DNA of 64,000 nt from Promethearchaeia archaeon. GTDB lineage: Archaea > Asgardarchaeota > Lokiarchaeia > Sigyniarchaeales > SOKP01. Of the stretch, positions 52,787 through 62,843 are shown piece after piece (position 1 is the first letter of the stretch; each line of letters begins with the position of its first letter). Location: positions 47,999-111,998 of the forward strand of contig JAHQWK010000023.1 in the NCBI GenBank assembly GCA_029856145.1, given 5' to 3'. Under the pieces are notes generated by a model. That model made no database searches. It was not told where the DNA came from and saw nothing but the letters and a program-made list of their open reading frames with translations. Made by a program: the position numbers and the translations under genes.

Positions 52787-54577
52787 TTAATTATTTTTTA
52801 CTAAAATTTCTAACTCATCTATTTTGTCAGATAAGTATTTAATTCCTTTTTCCCAGAAAGAAGGATCATTTAAGTTAATACCAATTTCAGATAGCATTTC
52901 CTCAGGAGAAAGTGAACTCCCCACTGAAAGTAATTTTAAGTACCTTGGTACAAATTCCTCTTTTTGATCAAGATATAATTGATATATTGAAATCACTAGA
53001 AGGTTAGACATATTATATGCGTAGACATAGAAAGGAACATGAAGAAAATGTGGAATTACAAAACAATAGTTCGCATATTCCTCTTTTATATTGGTTATTG
53101 AATTCCCAAACATCAATTCCATTTCTTTTACAAAAGCTTCTTTATATTCTTCTGTTGTTGGTAGCTTTTTTTCAATTAAATCATGAATAACTTTTTCAAA
53201 ACTATAGAAAGCATTTTGCCTATGTGAAGTTCCAAACTTAGATTCAATAAAATTACTGAGCAATGATATTTTTTCTTCCTTTGATAGATCTGTATTCATT
53301 AAATAATCAAAAGTTAAGATTTCATTGAACACAGAAGCTATTTCTGCGGCAACGAGGGAGATATCTATATTTATAAAATTTTGAGTGCTTTGAATATAAA
53401 AAGCATGGAACGCATGGCCAAGTTCATGAGCTAATGCACGTACCGAATCAACTGTATCTGTGAAGTTAACAAAGACAAATGGATAATGCTTCTGTTTTCC
53501 ATGTGCACAAAAGGCACCTCTATTTTTTCCTTTTCTTGGTGTAACATCTATATGGTTTAATTCAACCATTTTTTCTACAATATTTTTAAATTCAGGATGA
53601 AATTTTACAACTGAATCTTTAATTAATTGTAATGCTTCTTGGTAGGAATACTTTCTTGTTATTTGGCCGATTGGGGCATACATGTCCGACATATGTAATT
53701 CTGAAAGGTTCAAGAGTTTTCTCTTTAAATTATAATATTTTTCAACAATATGGTAACTCTCCGTTGTAACTTTTCCAAGTATTTCAACACTTTCATCACT
53801 AACTTCATTTTCTAAGTTCCTTCTAGATATAGATTTTACGAAATTCTTTCTTTTGCTTTCTAAATCCCAATTCTTTAAAATATTATTGTAAATATGCGTA
53901 AAAATCATTTCATTCTTTTTGTATTCTCTCATCATTGTTTGTAAAGCCTTGTATCGAAGATCCTTATCTTCTTGATACATATAAGAGAAAAGTTCTGCTT
54001 CTGTTAATTTCTTCAGTTCTCCATCTACTTCAAAATCAAATAGGAAACTGCTTTTCAATTCACTATAAAGCTTTATGAATCCAGTAACACCCGAAATGTC
54101 TTTCATTAAAATAATTTGTTCTTCTTTTTCAGAGAGTTGATGTGGCTTTTTCAATCTATTAAATTTAAGAGCATGTGTGTAATTTTTTAAATCTGGAGAT
54201 TCTATAAATTCTTCAAATTTGGCATCTGAAATCTTATTCAGTTCTAAATCAAAAAACAACAATTTTTCTTGAATTTTAACTTTAAACTCATCTATTTTAG
54301 CAAAGAAAGATTTAACATCATCATCTAAACTATTAACTCTGTATAGTAATGTAGAATAAGTATCGAAGTAAAAAACTTTCTCTATAATTGCTTCATACTT
54401 TTCATACAATTCTAGAAGTTGTTTTGGAGTAAGTGAAGGATCCTCTAACTTACCCTTGACGTTTTGATAAAAATTTTCAACTGATTTTTCTAATTCTTGG
54501 ATATCTTTCTCAATTAATGGATCAAAGATATCTATATAGAAATCACTTAAATCCCATTTGATGATTTCTTGTGTCAT
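52787..54577 (-). CDS. Oligoendopeptidase F-like M3 metallopeptidase
   Basis: RALAHELGHAFHAFY zinc motif with M3 context (GRKNRGAFCAHGKQKHYPFVFVNFT-like region). Confidence 0.94.
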   Translation of the reverse strand: MTQEIIKWDLSDFYIDIFDPLIEKDIQELEKSVENFYQNVKGKLEDPSLTPKQLLELYEKYEAIIEKVFYFDTYSTLLYRVNSLDDDVKSFFAKIDEFKVKIQEKLLFFDLELNKISDAKFEEFIESPDLKNYTHALKFNRLKKPHQLSEKEEQIILMKDISGVTGFIKLYSELKSSFLFDFEVDGELKKLTEAELFSYMYQEDKDLRYKALQTMMREYKKNEMIFTHIYNNILKNWDLESKRKNFVKSISRRNLENEVSDESVEILGKVTTESYHIVEKYYNLKRKLLNLSELHMSDMYAPIGQITRKYSYQEALQLIKDSVVKFHPEFKNIVEKMVELNHIDVTPRKGKNRGAFCAHGKQKHYPFVFVNFTDTVDSVRALAHELGHAFHAFYIQSTQNFINIDISLVAAEIASVFNEILTFDYLMNTDLSKEEKISLLSNFIESKFGTSHRQNAFYSFEKVIHDLIEKKLPTTEEYKEAFVKEMELMFGNSITNIKEEYANYCFVIPHFLHVPFYVYAYNMSNLLVISIYQLYLDQKEEFVPRYLKLLSVGSSLSPEEMLSEIGINLNDPSFWEKGIKYLSDKIDELEILVKNN

Positions 54578-55004
54578 AAAAGAGAAAGTAAGTAAATATT
54601 ATTTGAATTTTTCTATGAATTCTTAAATTTGCAGAGATAATTATAGAAGTTATTGGTAAACAAATGATTCCTAAGTTAAATTGGAGACGGAAATAAGAAA
54701 AATTAAATGAATAAATTAATAAAAAATTAGTTTAAGAAAAAAAAGAATAAAAAAAATATTTATTTATTAAGTAGAACATAAGTATTCCAATAACCAGTTG
54801 CGAGTAAGGGCTTTTTTTGATTTTTTCTCATTTTTTTAACCTCTTTTTTTAGGTTTTTTTTATTAATTTTAATATAGATAAGCTTCGATATATAGTTTTT
54901 ATTATGAAACTTTTTGTGAAGTTCGAACTTAAAGAAAACAATTTAAATAGTAAAAAAACCTATCTATCAATAATTAAAGAATTTAAATAGGGAATTCATA
55001 AGTT

Positions 55005-56906
55005 ATGAGTGTAATTAATTATCCTCCTGAGGAGATATATAAAACTCCTAAATTTGGGAAAAAAAATTTTGAACATATTATACTCTGGATGTTATATAAT
55101 AATGAAGAATGTCAGTGGTCAGATTTTACTGAAAAACCACTCGAGCTTCGTTTATCTACCTTATCAAAATATCTTTCTCTGTTAAAAGGAAGAGGATATG
55201 TTGATAATTATTCCCGAGGGCATTATAGAATAACTTCAGAAGGTCAAAAGAGATTTAATGAAGTCTCTAGTATTCTTACGAAGAAGAGGAAATTGAATTA
55301 CCCCCCGGATGTTATTAAAAGAAGAAGAAACTATGATCATTGGATTCTATGGATGGTGTATAATAATAGTTATTTAAAATGGTCTAATTTTCTTGAAGAA
55401 CCACTCTCTATTAATCAATCCTCCTTATCCAAAAATATGAATTTGTTAATAGATAAAGGATTTGCATTGAAAGAAAATAAAAGGTATCGAATTACGCAAT
55501 CAGGGAAGTTAGAATACTCGAGAATGTTACAAAACTACGATTTAGATAGACAATCAATTCTAGATGAAGAAAGTAAACGGATTGAAGAGATTACTAAAAA
55601 AACGATAAGTTTCTTTGATAATTACAACATTAACGATGAAGACATTCAATTTAGATTCCTCAATAAAGAATTAAGATTAGATTATACAAGGGTTAAATCT
55701 ATGTTAACAGAAGAGGAGGATTTTGATAAGATACTACTTTTTCTCTCGATTAATCACCCCGATCAATATCCTGATTATATTTCAAAGGAAGATTTTTCAA
55801 ACACTTATGGAATAAATGAGTCAAAGCTTGAATATTATATTGATGAAATCATTGAGAATCAAATATACCCAATTAAATTTTTCAACTTAATAGTGCCACC
55901 AGATAAGCATTATTACTTTCAGGAACACGAGAGATTAGAGATAATGCTTCGAGCCATCACAGAAGACCATATCACAAAATTTACTTATTTAAATAAGTTA
56001 TTTTCAAGATCATTGGATATACGCGCTACTATAAATGACGTTATAACAGATATTTGCAAAATTCTATTTAATAAAAAATTAAAAGAACCATTAAGAGAAT
56101 TTTTGCCAGAATATATTAATTATCTAGCCTATAAAATTGAAGCAAAAGTTGAATTAAAAGAAACATATGATAAATTGGAGGGAATTATTTGGCAAGATAT
56201 GATAGATATATTTCATTCTAAAAGCACTGAACCTATAGAAGAACAATATGAAGAAAAAATCAGAGAGATTGATAAAGAAATTGAGAATGATCCAGAAAAT
56301 CTTGATTTATATAATTCTAAGATAAGAATTTTGATTTATTATGAAAAGCTCAATGATGTAATAAACCTATTAGATGAAATGTTAGAAATATTTCCTGACA
56401 ATGAAATGGATATTAAAATGAAAACGGCGTCAGTTCTTAGAAGGATGCGAGAAGTTAAGGCAGGTTTAGATATAATTAATGATCTAATCAACAAATATCC
56501 TAAAAATACTGATCTTCTTAATTATAAGGCTTATTGGTTGCATTATTTGGATAAAAGAGAAGAAGCAATAAACATTATTCAAGATCTCACAAACCAAGTA
56601 CCTGATAATGGAACTTATCATGATACATACGGAGAAATTTTAATGTATTATGAAGAGTATGAAGAAGCGATTAAGAAATTCCAAAAAGCAATAGAAGTAG
56701 CTACTGATGAGTGGTATATTAATCAAACATATATTAAACTAGGAATTTGTTATAAGGAACTTGAAAATTTCGACTTAGCGGTTGAAAATCTTAAAAAAGG
56801 TAAAAACTTGACAAAGAAAAGTACATCTGACGCTGAAACTAAGAAAAAATGGTTCACAATTGCAGATCTTTTTCTTGCAGAGATTATGCAGATTGAAGAA
56901 GAATAA
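55005..56906 (+). CDS. Double winged-helix + TPR protein, paralogue 2
   Basis: Collinear homology to 50832-52775 (NYPPEEI...FEHIILWMLYNNEECQWSDF...RRRNYDHWILWMVYNN...TYHDTYGEILMYYEEYEEAIKKF). Confidence 0.86.
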   Translation: MSVINYPPEEIYKTPKFGKKNFEHIILWMLYNNEECQWSDFTEKPLELRLSTLSKYLSLLKGRGYVDNYSRGHYRITSEGQKRFNEVSSILTKKRKLNYPPDVIKRRRNYDHWILWMVYNNSYLKWSNFLEEPLSINQSSLSKNMNLLIDKGFALKENKRYRITQSGKLEYSRMLQNYDLDRQSILDEESKRIEEITKKTISFFDNYNINDEDIQFRFLNKELRLDYTRVKSMLTEEEDFDKILLFLSINHPDQYPDYISKEDFSNTYGINESKLEYYIDEIIENQIYPIKFFNLIVPPDKHYYFQEHERLEIMLRAITEDHITKFTYLNKLFSRSLDIRATINDVITDICKILFNKKLKEPLREFLPEYINYLAYKIEAKVELKETYDKLEGIIWQDMIDIFHSKSTEPIEEQYEEKIREIDKEIENDPENLDLYNSKIRILIYYEKLNDVINLLDEMLEIFPDNEMDIKMKTASVLRRMREVKAGLDIINDLINKYPKNTDLLNYKAYWLHYLDKREEAINIIQDLTNQVPDNGTYHDTYGEILMYYEEYEEAIKKFQKAIEVATDEWYINQTYIKLGICYKELENFDLAVENLKKGKNLTKKSTSDAETKKKWFTIADLFLAEIMQIEEE

Positions 56907-56908
56907 AA

Positions 56909-57466
56909 TTAAGTTATACTTGAAGATAATTTTTTATTCTTATAATATAATTTTTCAATAAGTGCGTTAAATGCTTCTATTACTCCCCGTCCTGTTTTCG
57001 CAGAAGTTATATAGTATCCAAGGAAATTATATTCTTTGACTAATTTTTGAATTTCAAGTTCATTTAAATTATTTTCATTCACCAAATCAACTTTATTGGC
57101 AAACAAAACTACAGGAATATCGCCACAATACTTTTTTAATTCATTATCCCAATTTTTTATATGTAATAAGCTGTCTTTTCCTAAATTATTTGCTTCAAGG
57201 CTATATACAATAATGCCCGCTCTACTCTCTTTATAAAATAAAGGGTGTAGAAAATTAAAATCATCTTGACCTGCTATATCCCAAAATATTAAATTAATTA
57301 CATCGCCATTAATTTCTTTATCATATCTTGAAAATTGGGCACCTATAGTCTTAATATAATCTCTTTCAAAAGTTCCTTTTGTAAATTTTTTTATTAGAGA
57401 TGTTTTACCGACTCCTCCATCACCTATGACAGTTATTTTAAATCCAAATTCCTTAGAATCAGTCAT
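56909..57466 (-). CDS. Ras/Rab-like small GTPase C (close paralogue of B)
   Basis: VIGDGGVGKTSLIKKFTKGTFERDYIKTIGAQFS, IFWDIAGQDDFNFL, VVLFANKVDLV, YITSAKTGRGVIEAFNALI. Confidence 0.95.
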   Translation of the reverse strand: MTDSKEFGFKITVIGDGGVGKTSLIKKFTKGTFERDYIKTIGAQFSRYDKEINGDVINLIFWDIAGQDDFNFLHPLFYKESRAGIIVYSLEANNLGKDSLLHIKNWDNELKKYCGDIPVVLFANKVDLVNENNLNELEIQKLVKEYNFLGYYITSAKTGRGVIEAFNALIEKLYYKNKKLSSSIT

Positions 57467-57583
57467 TAATAGAATTGGTATTTCGTAAATTTTACTATAC
57501 TTTTAAGTAAAATTAGATATTGTGTAATATAAAATTTTAGCAAAAAAAATTGATGTATTAATAAAGGTTTTTTATTTTTAAAG

Positions 57584-59548
57584 CTATATATCACTCAATA
57601 CTATACTTTTAGAGATAAAAATTTCTGTTATTAATGATTCAAGTACAGGAATATCATTTAACTTGATAGATTGATTTATTTGAAAAGATTTAAGTATCTT
57701 TTGCCAAATATCCTCTTTTCTTTGGATTTGTTCTATAAAACAGTCAAGTTTTTGAAGTGCAGAATAAGAATTACCTTTAAATATATAAGAAATAAAGAAA
57801 GGTGGACTCGATTTCATAAGTAAAGTATACTCGCCAAAGATTGCGCGATCTAATCCTTCCGAAAACAATTCCCTAATAAAATAATCAATAGAGGTTAGAA
57901 AACCTCCAAAAAGATGTGACTCAAATGATTTATCCTCTATAAACGAGTGAGAGAATAAAGCTCTACCTCCCTCCGATACGATTAAAAGTAGAATAGGTTC
58001 CTCATCTGATTGCTCCTGAATTTCAATCGATTGTCTTTTTACCATTTTTTGCATTTGCTCATTTAATCCAGCGAGCTTCCAACGTTCGGTTAAAGGCGCT
58101 CCTGATTCTTTTAACTTCTCCCATAAGTTTAATTGTTTTAGTAATTCATCATGTTCAAAGGAAATTTTCATTGCTAAGCGTTTCATACTATAGGATTCTG
58201 CTATCTTTTGTGCTTGGGTCAAAAACAGTCGAGCCGATTTTATATCAAAATTTAATAAAGCTAATTTAGCCTGAAGTATGAAGGTTTCACAAAAAACAAA
58301 ATACGAATGTTGTTTCTCCGCGATAGTTAATAATTTGGCGATGTAATAATTTAATTCGGTAAGGATTTCACTATCATTATCTATACGATATTCCGTGAGA
58401 AGTATGTCACAAAGATGGATATGAGCTTTTATAATAACATCAAAAAATATAGTTTCAGTTTCTATAAGTTCTTTGAATAATTCTTCTGCTTCTGCTTTAT
58501 CTCGGATTCGAGAACTTGTTTTTAAAATTAGGGCTTTAGCGAATTTGTAACCAAATTCAATTCTTTCATTTTTTTTCTGTTTATATATATTTTCCAAGCG
58601 GTGAAAGTATTTTTGAGCACGTTCGGTATCTTCATGTTCAACGGCTAAGGTTATTAAACTTTCAATAATCCCTTCAATAGATAAAAAACCTTGAGGAATC
58701 TGCTCTAAAAGATTTATACTCTCCTCTAAATGTTCCACAGCAAGTTCATATTCACCCATTTCACCATATAAATTCCCCATATTATTTAATAGAATTGCAA
58801 TATTAAAACTACTCTTTATCTTTTTAAATAATTCTAAACCCTTTATGTTATATTTCAAGCTCTTATCCATTTCGCCAATAGATATATAATATACTCCAAA
58901 ATAGATATAACACGTAGCAATCCAGTGGTGATTAAATTGAATTTCCTTTGCAAGAGATAATGCTTTTTTGATGTGCTCCCTACAAAGATCAGACTTACTT
59001 TTTACTCGCAATAAATAACTCGCCATTATAAGATTAGCCCAGACGATTTCGAATGATTTTTCGAATTTTTCTTGTGAATCTAAGATCCAATCTAAAGACT
59101 TCTCAACCAAATCTACTTTACCACCATGCAATCCAACAAAGGCTTTTGCTACACTTAGACGAACTTTTCTTTGAGGTATAATTTCTTTAGATACGTTCGA
59201 AATATGCTTTAATGCTGACTCAGCTTTTTCAAAAAGTTTGAATGCTTCCTCAAATTTACCCGCTATAGCTAATCCAGTGATAATAAACCATAACCCATCA
59301 AAAGATTGGAGCTTATTATTATGTTTTTGACCTTCTTCATATATTTCCTCACCTAAATTAATGAGTTCTTCACCTTGATTAAGATAAAAGAGAATTAATC
59401 CCTTAAGAAACTGAAAATAGCTTTTTTGCTGAAGATTAAGCCCCTCATATTGACTTTGATCGTTTAATATTTCAAGAGCTTCATCAAACTTAACCTCATC
59501 GAAAAGTTGCTCTGCTTTTTTTAATTGATTTAACTCTGGATGGGACAT
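57584..59548 (-). CDS. TPR protein with small C-terminal domain (possible longin/roadblock-like), paralogue 1
   Basis: TPR array, then EEPILLLIVSEGGRALFSHSFIEDKSFESHLFGGFLTSIDYFIRELFSEGLDRAIFGEYTLLMKSSPPFFISYIFKGNSYSALQKLDCFIEQ. Confidence 0.85.
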   Translation of the reverse strand: MSHPELNQLKKAEQLFDEVKFDEALEILNDQSQYEGLNLQQKSYFQFLKGLILFYLNQGEELINLGEEIYEEGQKHNNKLQSFDGLWFIITGLAIAGKFEEAFKLFEKAESALKHISNVSKEIIPQRKVRLSVAKAFVGLHGGKVDLVEKSLDWILDSQEKFEKSFEIVWANLIMASYLLRVKSKSDLCREHIKKALSLAKEIQFNHHWIATCYIYFGVYYISIGEMDKSLKYNIKGLELFKKIKSSFNIAILLNNMGNLYGEMGEYELAVEHLEESINLLEQIPQGFLSIEGIIESLITLAVEHEDTERAQKYFHRLENIYKQKKNERIEFGYKFAKALILKTSSRIRDKAEAEELFKELIETETIFFDVIIKAHIHLCDILLTEYRIDNDSEILTELNYYIAKLLTIAEKQHSYFVFCETFILQAKLALLNFDIKSARLFLTQAQKIAESYSMKRLAMKISFEHDELLKQLNLWEKLKESGAPLTERWKLAGLNEQMQKMVKRQSIEIQEQSDEEPILLLIVSEGGRALFSHSFIEDKSFESHLFGGFLTSIDYFIRELFSEGLDRAIFGEYTLLMKSSPPFFISYIFKGNSYSALQKLDCFIEQIQRKEDIWQKILKSFQINQSIKLNDIPVLESLITEIFISKSIVLSDI

Positions 59549-59623
59549 ATTTTAAATCGATTTGGATTAAAACCTTATGAATATAGTAAGTTAATTATTG
59601 TTTTAAATTTAAGGTAGAATGAT

Positions 59624-61567
59624 TTATCTCTTCATGAAAATCTCTTTTATGAGAGATTCTAAGTAGGGAATATCATCTATGTGAATTTTCTGGTTCATTT
59701 GATAAAATTTTTTAAAAGTGTCCCACAGTTCTTCTTTTTTTTCTAATTCATTAATAAAAGATTTTATTTTAATCTGAGCTGAATAAGATTGCCCCTTATA
59801 TATGTAACACATTAAAAATGGTGAAATAGAATTCATGAGGAGTGTGTAATTTCCGAAGGAAGCACGATCTAGCCCTTCAGAGAACATTTCATTAATAAAA
59901 GAATTGATTGTTGTGAAGAATCCCCCAAAAAGATGCTCTTCAAAATATTTTTCCTCTACAAATGATTGAGAGAAAAAAGGCATTCCACCCTCTGAAACAA
60001 TTAAAAGTAAAACAGGTTCCTCATCTGAAAGCTCTGGTATCTCAATAGCTCGTCTTCTCACCATTTTCTCCATTTGATCACTGAGCCCAGTGAACTTCCA
60101 ACGTTCAGATAAAGATGCTCCTGATTCTTTTAAGTTCTCCCATAAGTCTAATTGTTTAAGTAATTCATCATGTTCAAAGGATATTTTCATTGCTAAGCGT
60201 TTCATGCTATAGGACTCTGCTATCTTCTGTGCTTGAGTCAAAAACAGTCGAGCCGATTTTATATCAAAATTTAATAAAGCTAATTTAGCTTGAAGTATAA
60301 AGGTTTCACAAAAAACAAGATACGAATGTTGTTTCTCCGCAATAGTTAATAAGTTAGCAATGTAACGATTTAATTCAGCCAAAATCTCACTATCATTATC
60401 AATACGATATTCCATGAGAAGTATGTCACAAAGATGGATATGAGCTTTTATAATAATATCAAAAGCTATAGTATCAGTTTCTATAAGTTCCTTGAATAAT
60501 TCTTCTGCTTTTGCTTTATCTCTGATTCGAGAACTTGTTTTTAGAATTAGGGCTTTAATAAATTTGTAACCAAATTCCTTTCTTTCATTTTTTTTTTGTT
60601 TATATATATTTTCCAAGCGTTGAAAGTATTTTTGAGTACGTTCGTTATCTACATGTTCAACGGCTAAGGTTATTAAACTTTCAATAGCGCCTTCAATAGA
60701 AAAAAAACCTTGAGGAATCTGCTCTAAAAGATTTATACTCTCCTCTAAATGTTCCACAGCACGTTCATATTCACCCATTTCACCATATAAATCCCCAATA
60801 TTATTTAATAGAATTGCAATATTAAAAATACTCTTTATCTTTTTAAACAATTCTAAACCCTTTATGTTATATTTCAAGCTTTTATCCATTTCGCCAATAG
60901 ATAAATAATATCCTCCAAAATAGAGTTGACACAGAGCAATCCAGTAGTGATTAAATTTAATTTCCTTTGCAAGAGATAATGCTTTTTTGATGTGCTCCCT
61001 ACAAAGATCAAAATTAGATTTTACTCGAAGTAAATAACTCGCCATTATAAGATTAGCCCAGACGATTTCGAATGATTTATCGAATTTTTCTTGCGAATCT
61101 AAGATCCACTCTAAAGACTTCTCAACCAAATCTACTTTACCACCATGCAATCCAACAAAGGCTTTTACTACACTTAGACGATATTTTCTTTGAGTTAAAA
61201 TGTCTTTAGATACGTTTGAAATATGCTTTAATATTGACTCAGCTTTTTCAAAAAGTTTGAAGACTTCCTCAAATTTACCAGCTATAGCTAATCCAGTAAT
61301 AATAAAAAATAATCCATCAAAAGATTGGAGATTATCATTATATTTTTGACCTTCTTTATAAATTGTCTCGCCTAAACTAATGAGATCTTCCCCTTTATTA
61401 AGATATAAGAGAATTAATCCCTTAAGAAACTGAAAATAACTTTTTTGCTGAAGATTAAGCCCCTTATATTGACTTGGATCGTTTAATATTTCAAGAGCAT
61501 CATTTAACTTACCCTCATCAAATAACTCCTCCGCTCTTGTTAATTTCTTTTGTTCTGGTTGGTACAT
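59624..61567 (-). CDS. TPR protein with small C-terminal domain (possible longin/roadblock-like), paralogue 2
   Basis: Tandem duplicate of 57584-59548, near-identical in the TPR region and more divergent in the C-terminal domain. Confidence 0.85.
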   Translation of the reverse strand: MYQPEQKKLTRAEELFDEGKLNDALEILNDPSQYKGLNLQQKSYFQFLKGLILLYLNKGEDLISLGETIYKEGQKYNDNLQSFDGLFFIITGLAIAGKFEEVFKLFEKAESILKHISNVSKDILTQRKYRLSVVKAFVGLHGGKVDLVEKSLEWILDSQEKFDKSFEIVWANLIMASYLLRVKSNFDLCREHIKKALSLAKEIKFNHYWIALCQLYFGGYYLSIGEMDKSLKYNIKGLELFKKIKSIFNIAILLNNIGDLYGEMGEYERAVEHLEESINLLEQIPQGFFSIEGAIESLITLAVEHVDNERTQKYFQRLENIYKQKKNERKEFGYKFIKALILKTSSRIRDKAKAEELFKELIETDTIAFDIIIKAHIHLCDILLMEYRIDNDSEILAELNRYIANLLTIAEKQHSYLVFCETFILQAKLALLNFDIKSARLFLTQAQKIAESYSMKRLAMKISFEHDELLKQLDLWENLKESGASLSERWKFTGLSDQMEKMVRRRAIEIPELSDEEPVLLLIVSEGGMPFFSQSFVEEKYFEEHLFGGFFTTINSFINEMFSEGLDRASFGNYTLLMNSISPFLMCYIYKGQSYSAQIKIKSFINELEKKEELWDTFKKFYQMNQKIHIDDIPYLESLIKEIFMKR

Positions 61568-61699
61568 GAAACCATCTGATTTGGACTCTAAGCTTATGAA
61601 AAAAGTAAGCTAATCATCATTTTAAATATAGTGTTTATTTCCATAAAAAGACATTTTCATTGAAATAATTATTAAGGTTTATATAGAAAAAAAAAGAAG

Positions 61700-61778
61700 T
61701 ATAGAATGGAGGAATATTGGTTTAGTAGTAGCTTCGTCTGGAAGTAGTTTATCTAACCCAACTCCTCCTTTTTCTATA
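61700..61778. ncRNA. Candidate long hairpin RNA or complex terminator
   Basis: TATAGAA.GGAGGA...TTGGTTTAG...CTTC-gtct-GGAAG...CTAACCCAA.TCCTCC..TTCTATA nested pairing; minus strand continues into a T-rich tract. Confidence 0.4.
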
Positions 61779-61952
61779 TTTAGATTTAAAATTAATTTTT
61801 TTATGGAAATTATATGAGGTATAGACAAATTATCTACCCTGAAAAAATCTGAATTATCTAAATAACTGTAGATTAGGAACTAGTTTTAAAAAAAAAAAAA
61901 AGATTTTGAAAAATATTTTTTATCTGATCTGATTGACGCTGTGTGTTAGGAC

Positions 61953-62612
61953 CTATATTCCCCAGGATCTTGTCAAATAGGCTGCAGGACCAATCGGTAA
62001 TTCCACTGAACCCATTGGCGTTTCAACTATAATACCGCATAATACCCCAACAAGAGCCCATGGAGGATCAGTAAAAACTTCAGGATTTGTGCTGGGATGT
62101 TCTATACAATATTCACCTGTAGTGCTCAGCATCATTATCATCGGTGTTGATACGTATTTACCCTCAGTATTTGGCATAGTTATTGGAAACGTTCTTCGAT
62201 ATAATAGATCCAAATCGGTGTCAGTAGTTTTATACATTCCCTCACCCATGACGAACCAAACGTTAATAAACCAGACCTGAAAGATAGGGCAGAAAAAATA
62301 ATAATCGGTTTGTACAAGTATTCCCTCTGTAAGCATTCCGTTCATCGCATACACTTTTTTACCTGATTCATCATAGATTCTTTGATGGAACACTGCTTTC
62401 GCTGATGGGGGCTCACCGTTTTCACCGTATTTAATCTTCCCTATGATAAGATCAGTGGCATTAATATCCATATCATCACCTATTGCCATGAATAAGACGC
62501 GATCAGAGCCACAAGCGTTCACTGTTGTAACAAGTGCGAAGATAGATATTAAAAATGTTGCTGCGATCAGTGTTTTAGACACTTTTGATTTCTTTTTCAT
62601 CACTATTTTCAC
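61953..62612 (-). CDS. Secreted hypothetical protein
   Basis: Signal peptide KKSKVSKTLIAATFLISIFALVTTVNA; ORF of 219 aa. Confidence 0.7.
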   Translation of the reverse strand: MKIVMKKKSKVSKTLIAATFLISIFALVTTVNACGSDRVLFMAIGDDMDINATDLIIGKIKYGENGEPPSAKAVFHQRIYDESGKKVYAMNGMLTEGILVQTDYYFFCPIFQVWFINVWFVMGEGMYKTTDTDLDLLYRRTFPITMPNTEGKYVSTPMIMMLSTTGEYCIEHPSTNPEVFTDPPWALVGVLCGIIVETPMGSVELPIGPAAYLTRSWGI

Positions 62613-62843
62613 CTTAAATGTATTTATTTATTCAACTCTTTTTTTTTAATTTTAAGATTATCATCCTTAAGATGATTAATTAAAGGTTGAGATATAGTTG
62701 CATTTATAATTGAGCTTCCGATAGTTCCATGATAGTTTCGGTTTTTTATGGAAGTTCTGTGAAATAGATATAAATAGAAAAGAGCTCTTCTTCTAACATT
62801 TAGATTATCAAATAATTTTTTACTAAAAATAAAAAAAAAATGG

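Noticed and set aside
54820-54862. T-rich hairpin aacctctttttttaggtt as an RNA gene
   Set aside because: Short AACCT/AGGTT stem in a poly-T context, better explained as a T-rich terminator-like or random AT-rich sequence.
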